64,000 nt of DNA from Geodermatophilus sp. DSM 45219 (GCF_900104025.1 NZ_FNIQ01000003.1:434001-498000), one strand, 5' to 3'. Shown: positions 25,013 through 34,231, counted from the first letter of the stretch. Notes: generated from the sequence alone by a model not told the origin. Program-made: numbers and translations.

Positions 25013-25168
25013 GCCCGGCCTCCGCTCGGTCCGTCGACAGATCCGCCCCAGCGTGATGCGGGTCACGTCGGTTCGCAACGTGGTCTCCGTCGATCACGAT
25101 CCGGTCACGACGGCGTTGGTGCCCGCGGTCCCCTGGCGTCATAGGGGTGACGACGCAGGGGGTGGCGG

Positions 25169-25681
25169 GTGGGGACGCGAGACGAGACGACGTTCGAGGC
25201 GTTCGTCGCCGCACGGTCCGACGAGCTGCTGCGCACCGCGGTGCTGCTCACCCGCGACCGCGGCCACGCCGAGGACCTGCTGCAGACGGCGCTGGTGAAG
25301 GCCTACCGGCGCTGGTCGCGCATCGACGGCGCGGACCCCTACCCCTACGTGCGCCGGATCCTGGTCACCAGCGCGGCCAGCTGGCGCCGGCTGCGCAGCT
25401 CGCAGGAGATCGTCGCCCTGCCGCTCCTCGACGCCGCGGGCCCGGACGCCACGGACGACGTCGCCGAGCGCGAGCGGGTCGCCGACGCGCTGGCCACCCT
25501 CCCGCCGCGGATGCGCGCCGTCCTGGTGCTGCGTTACGCCGAGGACCTCAGCGAGGCCGACACCGCCGCGGCCCTCGGCTGCTCGGTGCACACCGTGAGG
25601 AGCCAGACCGTCCGCGGCCTCGCCCGCCTGCGCCCCCTGCTCGGGGATGCCGCCCCCGCCACGCTGATCGAGGAGTGCTGA
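25169..25681 (+). CDS. SigE-family ECF RNA polymerase sigma factor
   Basis: 170 residues. Region 2 spans about residues 7-72 (FVAARSDELLRTAVLLTRD, GHAEDLLQTALVKAYRRW), and region 4 spans 105-160 (ATLPPRMRAVLVLRYAEDLS, AAALGCSVHTVRSQTVRGLA). This is the streptomycete SigE-family (ECF subclass with GHAEDLLQ) pattern. The gene is followed one base later by a membrane-anchored protein that is likely its partner or regulator. The GTG start at 25169 has a weak purine-rich upstream (GGGGGTGGCGG). Confidence 0.92.
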   Translation: MGTRDETTFEAFVAARSDELLRTAVLLTRDRGHAEDLLQTALVKAYRRWSRIDGADPYPYVRRILVTSAASWRRLRSSQEIVALPLLDAAGPDATDDVAERERVADALATLPPRMRAVLVLRYAEDLSEADTAAALGCSVHTVRSQTVRGLARLRPLLGDAAPATLIEEC

Positions 25682-25682
25682 C

Positions 25683-27062
25683 GTGTCCACCGACCTCGAG
25701 GACCGCCTCCGCCGGGGGCTGCAGGCCACCGCGGACGACGTGGCGCCCGCGCCGCACGACCTGGCCGACGTGGTGCGGCACCGGGCGCGCCGCCAGCGGC
25801 GCACCCGGGCCGCCGTCGCAGCCGCCGGCCTCGTCGCCGCCCTGGTGCTCGTCGGCGTCCCGGTGGTCGCCTCGACGCTCGTGGCCGACGGCGGCGGCCG
25901 GACGGCGACCCCGGCGGAGCGGCCCCGGCTGGACCCGCTGCCGACACTGCTCGACGCCCCGACCCGTGGCTCGCTCGCGGCCGACGGGGAGTGGCTGACC
26001 GGCGTCCGGGCCCTGAGCTGGGTCCCGGCCGACGTCGTGGAGCGGCCGGCCGGGCTCGGGCTGCCCGACCCCGCGGTCGAGGACCGCCGCGTGGCCTTCG
26101 CCGGCGACGTCCCCGGCGGCCGGGCAGCCCTCGTCGTCGCCCCCGAGGGGGACACCGGGGTGGTGGGCGCCTGGTACACGGGGCCCGAGGAGGCCCGGCC
26201 GGCCGAGATGACCCTGGCCACCGCGCCGTCCCGCTTCCCGAGGAGCGAGCCGGCCGTGCTGTGGGACGCCACGTCGGGCGAGCGGGTGGTGCTGCTGCTC
26301 GTCGGCCTGCCCGGCACCGAGGCCCGCTACCTGGCCGGCCGGGAGGTGTCGGCCGCCGGCGAGGAGCGCGAGCTGTGGGAGCCCGTCCCGCTGGTGGACG
26401 GCGCCGGTGCGGTCGACGTGGCCCGGGGGACCGGTGCGGGGTTCCCCGGTCCGGTGGTGCTCGAGTACACGTGGGGCGGACGGACCGGCAACCCCGCCAT
26501 GGCGTGGTACGCCGACCCGGTGCCGTCGTCGCCGCCGGAGGTCGCCGTGGCCGACCCCCGCGGCCTGCGGGACGCCGTCCCCGCGGACCTGGTGCAGATG
26601 GCCGCGACGACCATGCTCGGCCACTACGGGACCGGCGCCGCCGGAGCCACGCCGACGCTACTGGCCGCCGGGTCCGTCGAGGGCACGACGACGGTGCTCG
26701 TCGGGGCGACCCTGCCCTCGGGGGCCACGATCACGGCCCTGCTGACCACCCTGAGCACCGCCGGGCCCGCGGAGGACGCGACCAGCACGATGCTGTCGGT
26801 CGGGCAGGCCGCACCCGCCGGGACGGCCCTGCTGGAACGCATCGTGGCCGTCGCGGGCGACCGGACGCTCACGGTCAGCGCGCCCGCGGCCGGCGCGGTC
26901 GCCGAGGTGTACCTGGCCGACGGCACCCTGCTCACCACGGTCCCGCTGGTCGACGGCGCGGGCAGCGGGGCGCTGCCGCCGCCGGCCCCCGAGCGCATCC
27001 GCGTCCTCGACGCCGCCGGGGCCCTGGTCGGCGAGGCGCCGGTCACGTCGGTGGACGGATGA
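25683..27062 (+). CDS. Single-pass membrane protein coupled to the sigma factor
   Basis: 459 residues. The cytoplasmic N-terminus (about 1-42; LEDRLRRGLQATADDV, then RHRARRQRRT) precedes one membrane helix (VAAAGLVAALVLVGVPVVA, about 45-64) and a large exported domain without a recognised fold. It starts one base after the sigma-factor stop. Such proteins routinely accompany SigE-family sigma factors, and a role as a membrane-bound anti-sigma or sensor is plausible, but it lacks a clear zinc anti-sigma motif (no HxxxCxxC). Function is therefore unassigned. Confidence 0.75.
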   Translation: MSTDLEDRLRRGLQATADDVAPAPHDLADVVRHRARRQRRTRAAVAAAGLVAALVLVGVPVVASTLVADGGGRTATPAERPRLDPLPTLLDAPTRGSLAADGEWLTGVRALSWVPADVVERPAGLGLPDPAVEDRRVAFAGDVPGGRAALVVAPEGDTGVVGAWYTGPEEARPAEMTLATAPSRFPRSEPAVLWDATSGERVVLLLVGLPGTEARYLAGREVSAAGEERELWEPVPLVDGAGAVDVARGTGAGFPGPVVLEYTWGGRTGNPAMAWYADPVPSSPPEVAVADPRGLRDAVPADLVQMAATTMLGHYGTGAAGATPTLLAAGSVEGTTTVLVGATLPSGATITALLTTLSTAGPAEDATSTMLSVGQAAPAGTALLERIVAVAGDRTLTVSAPAAGAVAEVYLADGTLLTTVPLVDGAGSGALPPPAPERIRVLDAAGALVGEAPVTSVDG

Positions 27063-27145
27063 GTCCGGAGCCGGCGTCGGTGGTCGCGATGCGCCAGCTC
27101 GCCGCGGAGGCCCGGTGGCGCCGGAATGCGCCGCGGGTCCGGCGG

Positions 27146-27337
27146 TCAGCGGCGCTGCGCGCGCCGGTACAGGGACGCCGCCACGCCCGCGAGGACCACG
27201 GCGAGGAACAGCTGGGCGACCCCCACGACGGCCCGGTCGCTGGCGAACCAGGTCACCGAGGACACCAGCAGGACGACGGCCACGCCGGCCACGAGGATGG
27301 CGAGGAGACGCTCGCGGCCGTCCCGGGGTGAGGTCAC
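27146..27337 (-). CDS. Small two-helix membrane protein
   Basis: 63 residues with two hydrophobic segments (LLAILVAGVAVVLLVSSVTW and VVGVAQLFLAVVLAGVAASL) and a basic C-terminus RRAQRR. No family recognised. GTG at 27337 has TAGGGT seven bases upstream (27345-27350 on the plus strand) and no ribosome site, so it may be leaderless. Convergent with the sigma-partner gene. An overlapping plus-strand frame (ATG 27059) was considered and rejected. Confidence 0.65.
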   Translation of the reverse strand: MTSPRDGRERLLAILVAGVAVVLLVSSVTWFASDRAVVGVAQLFLAVVLAGVAASLYRRAQRR

Positions 27338-27344
27338 GCCGACG

Positions 27345-27350
27345 ACCCTA
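27345..27350 (-). promoter_or_regulatory. Putative -10 box of the small membrane protein gene
   Basis: ACCCTA on the plus strand reads TAGGGT on the coding strand and ends seven bases before the GTG. Confidence 0.4.
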
Positions 27351-27476
27351 GGCTGTGGATCGGCAAGCGGTCGCTTGCCTGTCGTACCGCCGTGGGCGAC
27401 GCGTCCGGAGCCCTCGCGGACCCGTCGCGGCCACCGTCCTCGACGAGCCGCAGGAGCGGCGGTCGGGGAACGCCTC

Positions 27477-29114
27477 TCAGCCGGCCTTGCTCGGCGGCTC
27501 CCCGGCGGCCCGCGCCTCTTCCGCCGCGACGGGGTCGTAGGCGCAGGCGTCGGTCACGTCCGCCGCCGGGGGCGCCTGACCGTCCTCCGCGGGCGGGGCG
27601 GGCGTCGAGGGCGCGGGCGCGGCGGGCGCGTCGTCGGCGGGCGCGTCGTCCGCCGCCGGGGCGTCCGCCGTCGTCCCCGGCGTGCCCTCGGTCGGCGCCG
27701 CGCTGATCGCCTCGTCGACGATGGCGCGGATGCGGTCGTAGTCGGGGTAGGCCGGGTCGATGACGGTGTCGTCGAACACGACGCTGCGGACCTCGGCGTC
27801 CTTGACCAGGAAGGCCAGGTCGACGAAGTCGTCGAGGGCCGACCGGGGGATGTCGGTGCTGACGATGTCCTGCGTGGTGGCCACCAGCTCCTGGTAGCGC
27901 TGCAGCAGGGTCACCGGGTCGGCGGCATCCACGATCGCGTCGATCACGCACCGCTGCCGGTCCATCCGCTGGTAGTCGCTCAGGCCGTACCGGCCGCGGG
28001 CGAAGTCCAGTGCCCGCACACCGTCCATGCGCTGGTCCGGCCCGGGAGCGATGTAGTCGTCGGGCAGCTCCTCCCCGACGATGCCGTTGATCGGCACCCA
28101 GTAGTTGACGTTGACGGTGATGCCGCCGAGGGCGTCGACCAGCCGGCTGAACCCGTCGAGGTTGACCAGCACGAAGTAGTGGATGTCCAGGCCGAGCGCC
28201 TCGCCGACGCCCAGCTTGAGGAAGTCCGCCCCCGGGTCGTCGGTCGGGCCGAGGATGTCGGGGTACCAGGCCGGCCCGGTGCGGTAGACGGCGTTGAGCA
28301 GGCTGTCGGACTCGTTGGCGCCCTCGAAGCCGTCGGGGTAGACCTCGGCCAGCGGGCTGCCGGCCGGGAAGGGCAGGTCCTGCAGGTTGCGCGGCAGGCT
28401 GAACAGCACGGTGTCGCCGGTGTCGGTGTCGATGCTGGCCACGATGACGGTGTCGGTGCGGACGCCCTCGCGGCCCTCGCCGCCGTCCCCGCCGAGCAGG
28501 AGCACGTTGACCCGCTCCTGGTCGCCGAAGGGGTCCACGCCGTCGTCGACCGTCGCCGAGTCACCGTCGGCGAACAGGCCGTCGAGGAGCCCGCGCTGGG
28601 CGAGCGCGACCTGGCCGGCCATCACCACCGGGTAGGCGATGCCGAGGACCAGCGCGGCGACGACGACCGCGCCGAGCAGCGTGCGCCCGCGCGGGGTGCG
28701 CGGTGGCAGCAGCAGGCGGTAGCCGACCACGACCACGGCCACCCACAGCAGGCCCAGGACGACGATCCCGCCGAAGACCCACATCAGCGCGGTCGGGTCG
28801 ACCAGGAGCTGCGCCGCGGTGCGCTGCCCCGCGGTGGCCAGCCAGGCCGCGCCCCCGACGAGGAGCAGGACCGCGCCGAGGGTCAGCACACCGAGCGTCC
28901 GCCGGCCGGCCGCGAGGAACGCCGTCCCCGGGAGGACGGCGTTGAGCACGGTCAGCCCGAGCGCTGCGGGGAACGACCGGCCGCGCGCGCCCGACCGGGA
29001 CGGCGGCACGCCCGTGGGCGGAGGGGCTCCCGGAGGCGGGGGTGCGCCCGGGGGCGGCGGCAGCGGCCGCGACGAGCCGATGCGGCGCGTCGCGTCCCAG
29101 TCGCGCTCGGTCAC
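27477..29114 (-). CDS. LytR-CpsA-Psr (LCP) family cell-wall ligase
   Basis: 545 residues from GTG 29114 (GGGGAGGG upstream). A proline-rich cytoplasmic N-terminus (PLPPPPGAPPPPGAPPPTG) is followed by four hydrophobic segments (about 45-180) and an extracellular LCP domain with RTDTVIVASIDTDTGDTVLF, SLPRNLQDLPF, YFVLVNLDGFSRLVDALGGI and ALDFARGRYGLSDYQRMDRQ, which hold the Arg/Asp residues that bind the polyprenyl pyrophosphate. LCP proteins attach wall polymers such as arabinogalactan or teichoic acids to peptidoglycan. The C-terminal tail is Ala/Pro/Asp-rich. Extra N-terminal helices are more than the usual one. Confidence 0.92.
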   Translation of the reverse strand: MTERDWDATRRIGSSRPLPPPPGAPPPPGAPPPTGVPPSRSGARGRSFPAALGLTVLNAVLPGTAFLAAGRRTLGVLTLGAVLLLVGGAAWLATAGQRTAAQLLVDPTALMWVFGGIVVLGLLWVAVVVVGYRLLLPPRTPRGRTLLGAVVVAALVLGIAYPVVMAGQVALAQRGLLDGLFADGDSATVDDGVDPFGDQERVNVLLLGGDGGEGREGVRTDTVIVASIDTDTGDTVLFSLPRNLQDLPFPAGSPLAEVYPDGFEGANESDSLLNAVYRTGPAWYPDILGPTDDPGADFLKLGVGEALGLDIHYFVLVNLDGFSRLVDALGGITVNVNYWVPINGIVGEELPDDYIAPGPDQRMDGVRALDFARGRYGLSDYQRMDRQRCVIDAIVDAADPVTLLQRYQELVATTQDIVSTDIPRSALDDFVDLAFLVKDAEVRSVVFDDTVIDPAYPDYDRIRAIVDEAISAAPTEGTPGTTADAPAADDAPADDAPAAPAPSTPAPPAEDGQAPPAADVTDACAYDPVAAEEARAAGEPPSKAG

Positions 29115-29321
29115 GTACCCTCCCCGTGGTCCCTCGACGACCGGGACCCGGCGCCCCCGTCTCCCGCCATGCTCCCACCCGCTGGGCGGGTGGGCCGCCG
29201 TTCCGGCCGGCCCGACCTGCGCCGACACCCGTCCGTGTACGCGGAGGGTCGGCGGGCTCACGCTCCGCAGGGCCTGGGAGCAGCACGCCGTGCCCGGACG
29301 CACTCCGTAAGGTCGGTGTCC

Positions 29322-30116
29322 GTGCGTCTCGCCACCTGGAACGTCAACTCGATCCGCACCCGAGCCGACCGGGTGGCCGCCTGGCTGCAGCGCTCCGACG
29401 TCGACGTCCTGGCCCTGCAGGAGACGAAGTGCCGTGACGACCAGTTCCCCGGGTCCCGCTTCACCGACCTGGGCTACCAGGTCGCCCACGTCGGCCACTC
29501 GCAGTGGAACGGGGTGGCGCTGCTGTCCCGCGTCGGCCTGGCGGACGTCGAGGTCGGCTTCCCCGGTCAGCCCGCCTTCGGCACCCCCCAGCCGGCCGTC
29601 GAGGCGCGCGCCCTGGGCGCCACCTGCGGCGGGGTCCGGGTGTGGAGCCTCTACGTGCCCAACGGCCGCACGCTGACCGACCCGCACTACGACTACAAGC
29701 TGCACTGGCTCGAGGCGCTGCGCACGGCGGCGAGCGGCTGGCTGGCGCAGGACGCCGGCGCGCAGGTCGCCCTGGTCGGCGACTGGAACATCGCCCCGCA
29801 GGACGACGACGTGTGGGACGTCCGGGTCTTCGCGCACTCCACGCACGTCTCCGAACCCGAGCGCGCCGCGTTCCGCGCCATCGTCGACACCGGGTACGCC
29901 GACGTCGTCCGGCCGCACACCCCGGGCCCGGGCGTCTACACCTACTGGGACTACACGCAGCTGCGCTTCCCGCGTCGCGAGGGCATGCGGATCGACTTCG
30001 TGCTCGGCTCGCCGGCGTTCGAGCGGCGGGTGACAAACGCCCTGATAGATCGGCAAGAACGGAAGGGCAAGGGCGCCAGCGACCACGCGCCGGTCATCGT
30101 CGAGCTGGCCGACTAG
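29322..30116 (+). CDS. xthA: Exonuclease III, 3' end supplied by an integrated element
   Basis: 264 residues from GTG 29322 (GTG 29316 is an alternative). Exo III/AP endonuclease motifs: LATWNVNSIRTR, LALQETKCRDD (catalytic Glu), SLYVPNGRT, LVGDWNIAPQDDDVW (Asp-Trp-Asn) and the C-terminal KGKGASDHAPVIVELAD with catalytic His. It removes nucleotides from 3' ends and cleaves abasic sites. From about 29972 on, the sequence belongs to an inserted element: a near-identical 66-base copy of 29945-30010 recurs at 35373-35438, followed there by the displaced host 3' end. The element-borne end uses less GC-rich codons (ACAAACGCCCTGATAGATCG). Its last 23 bases overlap the integrase gene. Confidence 0.9.
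   Translation: MRLATWNVNSIRTRADRVAAWLQRSDVDVLALQETKCRDDQFPGSRFTDLGYQVAHVGHSQWNGVALLSRVGLADVEVGFPGQPAFGTPQPAVEARALGATCGGVRVWSLYVPNGRTLTDPHYDYKLHWLEALRTAASGWLAQDAGAQVALVGDWNIAPQDDDVWDVRVFAHSTHVSEPERAAFRAIVDTGYADVVRPHTPGPGVYTYWDYTQLRFPRREGMRIDFVLGSPAFERRVTNALIDRQERKGKGASDHAPVIVELAD
29945..30010 (+). repeat. Left attachment site (attL) inside xthA
   Basis: The first 27 bases (29945-29971) are identical to 35373-35399; after two mismatches (29972 and 29975) another 35 bases match exactly to 30010. The crossover most likely lies in the 27-base block. It encodes the Trp-Asp-Tyr-Thr-Gln-Leu region of exonuclease III. Confidence 0.85.
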
Positions 30117-31230
30117 CGGGCCGGTCCCCGGGTCGGGGCACATCCGGGGCACAGGATTCGGCTCGGTTCCACGCCGTGTCCACCGCCGTCCGTGTCCGGT
30201 CGTCGGAGTCCGGCATCAGGTGCCCGTAGGTGCTCAGGACGAGGGACGCGTCCTCGTGCCCCAGCCGCTCGGCCACGGCCACAACAGACTCGCCGCCCGC
30301 CAGCAGGACGCTGGCGTAGTGGTGCCTCAGGTCGTGGCTAGTTGTTCCGGGCGGCAGCCCGGCGCGGGTGACGGCCCGGCGGATGAGGTTGTGCCCGTAG
30401 TAGACGTGCCCCGGCGGCGTGCCGGCCCCGGTGGTGAACACCGTGCCGTCCGCCGCCGGCTCGTACGCGGCCAGGTGCGCCGCCAGCGCGTCGGCGACCA
30501 CTCCGGGCAGCGGGACGGACCGTCGTGAGCGGGGAGTCTTCGGCTCGGTGCGCTGCCCGTTCGACGCCTGGGTGAACTGCCACTCGACGCGCACGGTGCG
30601 GCGCAGGAAGTCGATGTCCTGCACCCGCAGGGCCAGGAGCTCCCCGATGCGGAGCCCGAGCCCGGCCTGGGCGAGGACCATGGCGCGATACCGCGCCGGC
30701 ATCGCCTCGGCGAGCGCCGCGACCTGGTCGACCGTGAGCGGCACGACGCGCGGCCGTTCGTACCGGGGCAGACGGATGCGGACCACCGGGGACGACGCGA
30801 CGAGCCTGTCCAGGACGGCTGCGGCGTACACGCTCCGCAGCAGCCCGAGAGCCTGCCGCACGGTGGTCGGAGCCAGCACGGTCGAGCGGTCAGTCGCCCA
30901 GGCCTGCACCTCCGACGAACGCACGTCGGCGAGCCGCCGGCGACCGAGCCGGGTGCCCTCGATGTGCAGCCGGATCATCATCTCGGTCCGCCGCGCGGTG
31001 GTCGGACGGTGCGGGCGGGCAGCCGCCCACTCCCGGGCGTACTCGGCCACGGTGACCTTCGAGGGCTCGATGTACGTACCGCGCGCCTTATCTGCTTCGA
31101 CCGTGGCCGCGTGCCGGTCGGCGTCTGCCTTCTTCGCGAACGACTTCTTGCGCTGCCGGCCTCGCTCGTCCCGCCAGCGGGCTTGGTAGGTCGTGCGGCC
31201 GTCGGTGACACGCTTCTCGACGCTGGCCAT
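30094..31230 (-). CDS. Tyrosine recombinase/integrase
   Basis: 378 residues. N-terminal AP2-like arm-binding domain (about 10-50; TYQARWRDERGRQRKKSFAK), then a SAM-like core-binding domain, then the catalytic domain with all key residues: Arg in GLRIGELLALRV, His-x-x-Arg in TSHDLRHHYASVLLAGG, His in AERLGHEDAS and Tyr in STYGHLMPDSD. It is the actinophage/pSAM2-like type. The C-terminal codons overlap the convergent xthA end by 23 bases (30094-30116), so the integrase gene and the replacement xthA end came together on the element. Confidence 0.93.
   Translation of the reverse strand: MASVEKRVTDGRTTYQARWRDERGRQRKKSFAKKADADRHAATVEADKARGTYIEPSKVTVAEYAREWAAARPHRPTTARRTEMMIRLHIEGTRLGRRRLADVRSSEVQAWATDRSTVLAPTTVRQALGLLRSVYAAAVLDRLVASSPVVRIRLPRYERPRVVPLTVDQVAALAEAMPARYRAMVLAQAGLGLRIGELLALRVQDIDFLRRTVRVEWQFTQASNGQRTEPKTPRSRRSVPLPGVVADALAAHLAAYEPAADGTVFTTGAGTPPGHVYYGHNLIRRAVTRAGLPPGTTSHDLRHHYASVLLAGGESVVAVAERLGHEDASLVLSTYGHLMPDSDDRTRTAVDTAWNRAESCAPDVPRPGDRPASRPARR
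30135..30153 (+). repeat. Left arm-type repeats of the element
   Basis: Two GGGGCACA boxes at 30135-30142 and 30146-30153, 11 bases apart. The block GGGGCACATCCGGGGCACAG matches the right-hand block at 35245 with one mismatch, in direct orientation. Likely integrase N-domain binding sites, lying about 165 bases from the core. Confidence 0.6.
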
Positions 31231-32271
31231 GACTCCTCCGCTGGTCCGTCACGGCTGCGCGTCCCTCCGAACGCCAGGCCGATCAGCACGATCAGCGGCA
31301 CCACAGGGCCCCGCCCGGACCCCCTAGATTGCGGTAGAGAACCCTCGAGACGACCGGCTTAGCGGAATCTGGGGATGACGCTCGCCCTGTGGACAACTCC
31401 GCAGACACTCGACATGCACTGGCCGTCGTACCGTGAGCCCCTCGCCAGCACAGGGGAGTCAACGGTCGTCAAGACCTACCGAATGCTCCGGTCTTCCTCC
31501 AGTCCGGCTTCTCCAGTGGCGACGTGACAGGGCCGGGAAGGCCGGTGGTCCTGACTGAGGTCCGGCAATGCTGTGCGCCGCCTATGCAGCGGACGTCCGA
31601 GGCCCGCCGTCGGCGCGGACTGTGGGTTCGGCCAGGACGTTGGACCCACGGCGGTAGGCGTCGGAGATTGCAGTCAGCGCCGCGGCGAGCGGGACGAGGG
31701 GCGCGGCCGCACTTGCGGCCGTCGTCGAGCTGGTGGGCGGGCTCTTGCAGCAGATGCGGCCTGCGGCGGCGCGTAGGGGCAAGGGGCGCCGCCACGACGC
31801 GTCGCTTGACGACCTGGGCGGCGGAGCGACGGATGTCGTCGCGCGCGTCTGCTCCGGTGCGCCGTGCCGGCAGTCGAGAGTTCTGACGAGCCGCCGGCTG
31901 CTCGTCACAACGAGTTCAGCGTCGCGTCTGCGACAGGCGTCCCAGGCGCCCGCGTCCCGAGCGCAAACCCGCAGGTCACCGCAGGTGCAAGAGGTGTAGC
32001 CCTCTTGATCTTGGCCTTCTCCTGTGTCAGATCGCCAGGCGTTGAGCTCTCAATGGCAAGTGGTCGCCCGACCTCTGCCTTCGGCGGTGGGTGTCTCTAG
32101 AGGCGGCCGACGGGACAGCGCCGAGCCCTCAAGGGCAGCGATGGCTCTGGTGAGCAGTCGGGCATGGCCGTACCCCGACTTCGCACGCAGCTGTCGAGGC
32201 TCTCCAGCGCCTCATGCCCGGGAAGAGCACGGGTCTCTGATTGAGTCGCCTCGTCGCGGGTCGAGGTCTGG
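31231..32271. other. Less GC-rich region of the element without a recognisable gene
   Basis: About 1 kb between the integrase and the XRE regulator. It is visibly richer in A and T than the rest of the window. Short overlapping frames exist on both strands; the best by third-position GC is minus 31582-31908 (108 residues, with LAAALTAISDAYRRGSNVLA), but it resembles nothing I know, and a plus-strand frame over the same bases is about as good. It may hold a decayed gene, a regulatory RNA, or a lost excisionase. I call nothing here. Confidence 0.4.
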
Positions 32272-33180
32272 TCAGGCCAGGTGGTGCTCGTTCGTCCGAT
32301 CGTGCGCGGTGGCTTGCGCGGTGGATGAGGCGGCCCAGCTCCCGAGAAGCGCCAGTGCCTGTTGCGAGGGTGAGTTGGGCTCAGCGGTGAAGGTGATCAG
32401 CGTCTGGCCCGGGTCGGCGGCCAGGGTCATGGCCTCGTAGGCCAGCGTGAGGTCCCCGACGACCGGATGGTGGTAGCGCTTGGTGCCGGTGGTGTGCCAG
32501 CGCACGTCGTGGGTGGCCCACAGGGTGCTGAAGTGCTGACTGCGGGTGGTGATCTCCCCGATGAGTTCCCGTAGCTCCCGGTCGTCGGGGCTGCGGCCAA
32601 CCTCGGCACGGAGCTGGGTCACCGCGTCGGAGGCGGCCTTGTTCCAGTCGGGGAAGAAATCGACGGCCCGCGGGTCCAGGAAGATGTAGCGGGCGAGGTT
32701 CGGCGGGCGGCCGGCGGCGCTGGGTCCGGCGCCGTCGAACAGATCGGCGTACAGGGCGCGGGCGAGCGGGTTGGCGGCCGGCACGTCGAGTCGGCCGTTC
32801 TGTACGAACGCCGGGACGTCGGTCATCGCGTCGAGCAACTGCTGCACACCCGGGCGGACGGCGGACCGGGCCGGACGGCGTCGGCCGCGGGCCGCCGTCG
32901 TCGCCCCGCGGGTGAGGTCGTAGAGGTGCGCGCGCTCGGCGTCGTCGAGCTGCAGGACACGGACGAGTGCCTCCAGGACGCTGTCGGAGACTCCATTGGC
33001 GTTGCCGCGCTCGAGCCGGGTGTAGTACTCGACGCTCACGCCGGCGAGCAGTGCCACCTCCTCGCGGCGCAGCCCGGGTACTCGCCGGTGCCCGCCGTAG
33101 GTCGGCAGGCCGGCCTGCTGCGGAGTGATCCGGGCGCGGCGGGTGGCCAGGAACTCGCGCAGGTCCTTGCGGGTGTCCAC
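32272..33180 (-). CDS. XRE-family regulator with MmyB-like ligand domain
   Basis: About 302 residues from GTG 33180 (GTG 33189 is possible). The N-terminal helix-turn-helix (about residues 12-80) has the actinobacterial pattern RVPGLRREEVALLAGVSVEY and YTRLERGNANG. The C-terminal MmyB-like domain (about 110-270) shows FVQNGRLDVPAANPLARALY, RYIFLDPRAVDFFPDW and RWHTTGTKRYHHPVVGDLTL. MmyB-like regulators are thought to bind acyl ligands and commonly sit divergent from dehydrogenase genes, as here. It likely controls the SDR operon starting at 33358. Confidence 0.88.
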   Translation of the reverse strand: MDTRKDLREFLATRRARITPQQAGLPTYGGHRRVPGLRREEVALLAGVSVEYYTRLERGNANGVSDSVLEALVRVLQLDDAERAHLYDLTRGATTAARGRRRPARSAVRPGVQQLLDAMTDVPAFVQNGRLDVPAANPLARALYADLFDGAGPSAAGRPPNLARYIFLDPRAVDFFPDWNKAASDAVTQLRAEVGRSPDDRELRELIGEITTRSQHFSTLWATHDVRWHTTGTKRYHHPVVGDLTLAYEAMTLAADPGQTLITFTAEPNSPSQQALALLGSWAASSTAQATAHDRTNEHHLA

Positions 33181-33357
33181 GGCGACCACGGTAGGTCTGC
33201 CGGAACCGGTGTGGGGGTCCCTGCCAGTACCCCCTCTCAGCAGGCTCTGCCACGCCGCCGCCGACCGGCGTTTGCTCGGTTCAGCGAGTTCGAACAGCCG
33301 CCCGCACCGCGGTCGCCACCTCGCCCACCCCCCCGAGACCCGAAGGACTGCACTCAG

Positions 33358-34212
33358 ATGACCGACAAGAGGATTTGGCTCGTCACCGGCGCCGGCCGCG
33401 GCATGGGCACCGACATCGCCCGCGCGGCCCTGGACGCCGGCCACGCGGTCGTGGCCACCGGCCGCAACCCCGACCGGATCACCGCCGCCCTCGGCGCGCA
33501 CGAGAACCTGCTGGCCGTCGCCCTGGACGTCACCGACCCCGCCAGCGTTCAAGCCGCCATCGACGCCGCCGTGCAGCGGTTCGGCCGCATCGACGTGCTG
33601 GTCAACAACGCCGGCAACTTCTACGCCGGCTTCTTCGAGGAGCTCAGCCCCGAGGACTTCCGCGCCCAGATCGAGACCAACCTGTTCGGCCCGCTGAACG
33701 TCACCCGCGCCGTGCTGCCGGCCATGCGCGCCCAGCGCTCCGGCCTGGTGGTGACCTTCAGCTCCACCGCCGGCATCACCGGCGGCGAGTTCACCTCCGC
33801 CTACGCCGCATCCAAGTTCGCCCTCGAGGGCTGGAACGAGTCGCTCACGCCGGAGATCGCGCCCTTCGGCATCCGCACGATGCTCGTCAACCCCGGCTTC
33901 TTCCGCACCGAGCTGCTCACCGAGGACTCCACCCGCTACCCCGAGCCCACCATCGACGACTACGCCGAGCGCACCCGGCAGACCGTCACCGGTTGGAAGG
34001 GCATGAACGGCCAGCAGGGCGGCGACCCCGTCAAGCTCGCCCGCGCCCTGATCCAGCTCACCGACTCCGACACCCCGCCACTGCGCTGGGCCGCCGGCGC
34101 CGACGCCGTCGCCGCCTTCGAGGCGAAGGCCCAGCAGCTGCTCGCCCAAGCCGATGCCCACCGCGACCTGTCCAGCTCGCTGGCCCACGACGACGCCAGC
34201 ACCGACGCCTGA
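33358..34212 (+). CDS. Short-chain dehydrogenase/reductase, first of two
   Basis: 284 residues, classical SDR: cofactor motif TGAGRGMG, then LDVTDPAS, NNAGNFYAGF, the active-site Ser in VTFSSTAGITGG and the Tyr/Lys pair in SAYAASKFALEGW. The final 50 residues extend beyond a minimal SDR and end Asp/Ser-rich. The His/Arg context after the first Gly motif (GRNPDR) suggests NADPH. Substrate unknown. It is divergent from the XRE regulator and precedes the second SDR across a 97-base gap holding a perfect palindrome. ATG at 33358; no strong ribosome site. Confidence 0.9.
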   Translation: MTDKRIWLVTGAGRGMGTDIARAALDAGHAVVATGRNPDRITAALGAHENLLAVALDVTDPASVQAAIDAAVQRFGRIDVLVNNAGNFYAGFFEELSPEDFRAQIETNLFGPLNVTRAVLPAMRAQRSGLVVTFSSTAGITGGEFTSAYAASKFALEGWNESLTPEIAPFGIRTMLVNPGFFRTELLTEDSTRYPEPTIDDYAERTRQTVTGWKGMNGQQGGDPVKLARALIQLTDSDTPPLRWAAGADAVAAFEAKAQQLLAQADAHRDLSSSLAHDDASTDA

Positions 34213-34231
34213 CCTCGCGCAGAACGACTCA

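Noticed and set aside
27059..27331. Plus-strand frame starting at ATG 27059 overlapping the sigma-partner stop
   Set aside because: Start overlap is tempting, but the frame soon becomes Arg/Gly/His-rich antisense to the small membrane protein; no family or ribosome support.
31524..31886. Short overlapping frames on both strands in the element
   Set aside because: None matches a family; third-position GC does not choose clearly between strands, so I leave the region uncalled.
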